Below, piece by piece: positions 47,151-47,566 of a stretch of DNA of 47,566 bases. The notes below the pieces were generated by a model. That model ran no database searches and was not told the DNA's origin. It worked only from the letters and a program-made list of their open reading frames with translations. The DNA is taken from the NCBI GenBank assembly GCA_016218705.1, contig JACRDC010000126.1, positions 1 to 47,566 of the forward strand, written 5' to 3'. Numbering within the stretch: position 1 is the stretch's first letter; each line of letters starts with the position of its first letter. The position numbers and the translations under genes were made by a program. The DNA comes from Desulfarculus sp. GTDB taxonomy: Bacteria > Desulfobacterota > Desulfarculia > Desulfarculales > Desulfarculaceae.

Positions 47151-47543
47151 ATGCGCGTCCGGCTTTGCGCCATGCTCGGCCTGTCCTTGGCCCTGGGATT
47201 GAGCGCCTGCGCCTTCAGCGGGGCGCCACCGCCGCTCCCGGGCGCGCCCTTTGGGGCGCCGCCGGCCTCGGCCCCAGGGCAGTCATGCGAGGTGCCGTGG
47301 GTGTTCCTGGGAGGCTTAAGCCTGGGGGTGTTGTTGGCCAGCCTGTGGCGGCGCCGGCGCCTGGCCAGTGCCCTGCGCCAGCCCGGCGGGCGGCTTATAC
47401 CGAGTTGCGATCAAACGAATAGTTTGATCGCAACTTGGTATGCGGGCCATGGACGGCCCGCCGGGCGCGTAAGCGCCCGGGAGGCCGGGCAAAATCACGC
47501 TTTTGCCCGGCCGATCAGCAATCAAAGCCATGAATGGCTTTGA
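47151..47543 (+). CDS. small lipoprotein whose 3' end is the hairpin repeat
   Basis: A 130-residue frame. The signal peptide MRVRLCAMLGLSLALGLSAC ends in a lipobox; a Pro/Ala/Gly-rich stretch and a second hydrophobic segment (VFLGGLSLGVLLASLW) ending in RRRRLASALRQ follow. From about residue 82 (RLIPSCDQTNSLIATWYAGH onward) the codons are those of repeat copy 2, so the native C-terminus has been replaced by repeat-derived sequence, or the original gene ended near there. GGAG precedes the ATG. No function recognised. Confidence 0.5.
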   Translation: MRVRLCAMLGLSLALGLSACAFSGAPPPLPGAPFGAPPASAPGQSCEVPWVFLGGLSLGVLLASLWRRRRLASALRQPGGRLIPSCDQTNSLIATWYAGHGRPAGRVSAREAGQNHAFARPISNQSHEWL

Positions 47544-47562
47544 TTGCATATTGGTATTAGGC
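47396..47562 (-). repeat. 167-bp multi-hairpin repeat, copy 2 (inverted relative to copy 1)
   Basis: The reverse complement matches copy 1 (321-487) nearly throughout. The long hairpin is kept as ATACC(G)AGTT...GGTAT where copy 1 has ATGCC...GGCAT: two paired changes that preserve the stem, plus one G-T wobble. It overlaps the 3' part of the preceding small lipoprotein frame. Confidence 0.92.
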
Positions 47563-47566
47563 CCGG

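Noticed and set aside
321-47562. The whole window as a composite transposon between inverted 167-bp repeats
   Set aside because: No transposase is present, housekeeping genes (era, glyA, selC) lie inside, and a third copy sits in the middle; a dispersed repeat explains it better.

Overview
The window is very G+C-rich bacterial chromosomal DNA. Its gene content suggests a strictly anaerobic member of the Desulfobacterota, probably Desulfarculales-like. The clues are Hdr/Qmo-type flavin/iron-sulfur proteins, a RACo-type corrinoid-protein reactivator, a 2-hydroxyacyl-CoA dehydratase/activator pair, FmdE- and FmdB-type zinc proteins, several complex sensor proteins and a selenocysteine tRNA gene. 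The taxonomic placement is inference from gene families and base composition, not a database result. No phage, CRISPR array, rRNA or intact insertion sequence was seen.

Layout. 0-10 kb: a chemoreceptor with two tandem zinc-binding-type (CZB) sensor modules (-), an FmdE-like/HD-hydrolase pair (+), 94-bp tandem repeats, a HigB/HigA toxin-antitoxin pair (+), a large acyltransferase fused to a degenerate GpsA domain (-) and a PilJ/NarX-type chemoreceptor (-). 9.5-15 kb: a class IV aminotransferase, a small unknown protein, a methyltransferase, a membrane TPR protein with 120-bp DNA repeats, and serine hydroxymethyltransferase. 15.0-15.6 kb: a non-coding stretch with two homologous, tandem, sigma-54-driven small RNA candidates. 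15.6-24 kb: two enoyl-CoA hydratases, a LysM protein, a CCA/poly(A)-polymerase-family enzyme, selC, a hybrid histidine kinase, a CMD-family protein and a 29-residue membrane peptide. 24-33 kb: a kinase-like/universal-stress-protein pair, a RACo-like activator, two lipoproteins, an FmdB zinc ribbon, a ferredoxin-nitroreductase plus cupin, a protoglobin histidine kinase, a small membrane protein and Era.

33-46 kb holds the most striking metabolic locus. A leftward operon encodes a single-subunit 2-hydroxyacyl-CoA dehydratase/benzoyl-CoA reductase-family protein with six well-placed cysteines, its BadG/HgdC ATPase, an acyl-CoA synthetase and a thiolase-family protein. A rightward operon encodes a QmoA-like flavoprotein, a QmoB-like protein with ferredoxin and MvhD-type parts, HdrC, HdrB, a lipoyl (GcvH-like) carrier protein and a fused GlcD-GlcF flavin/iron-sulfur dehydrogenase. 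Between them lie two back-to-back promoters sharing one perfect palindromic operator, so the two arms look like a single regulon. The inferred theme is a CoA-thioester pathway needing ATP-driven low-potential reduction, with an Hdr-type electron-transfer module and a lipoyl carrier.

The two ends of the window carry near-identical, inverted copies of a 167-bp multi-hairpin repeat; a shortened third copy sits at 28.5 kb. All three lie at gene 3' ends. A HEAT-repeat protein and a small lipoprotein close the window, the latter reading into the terminal repeat.
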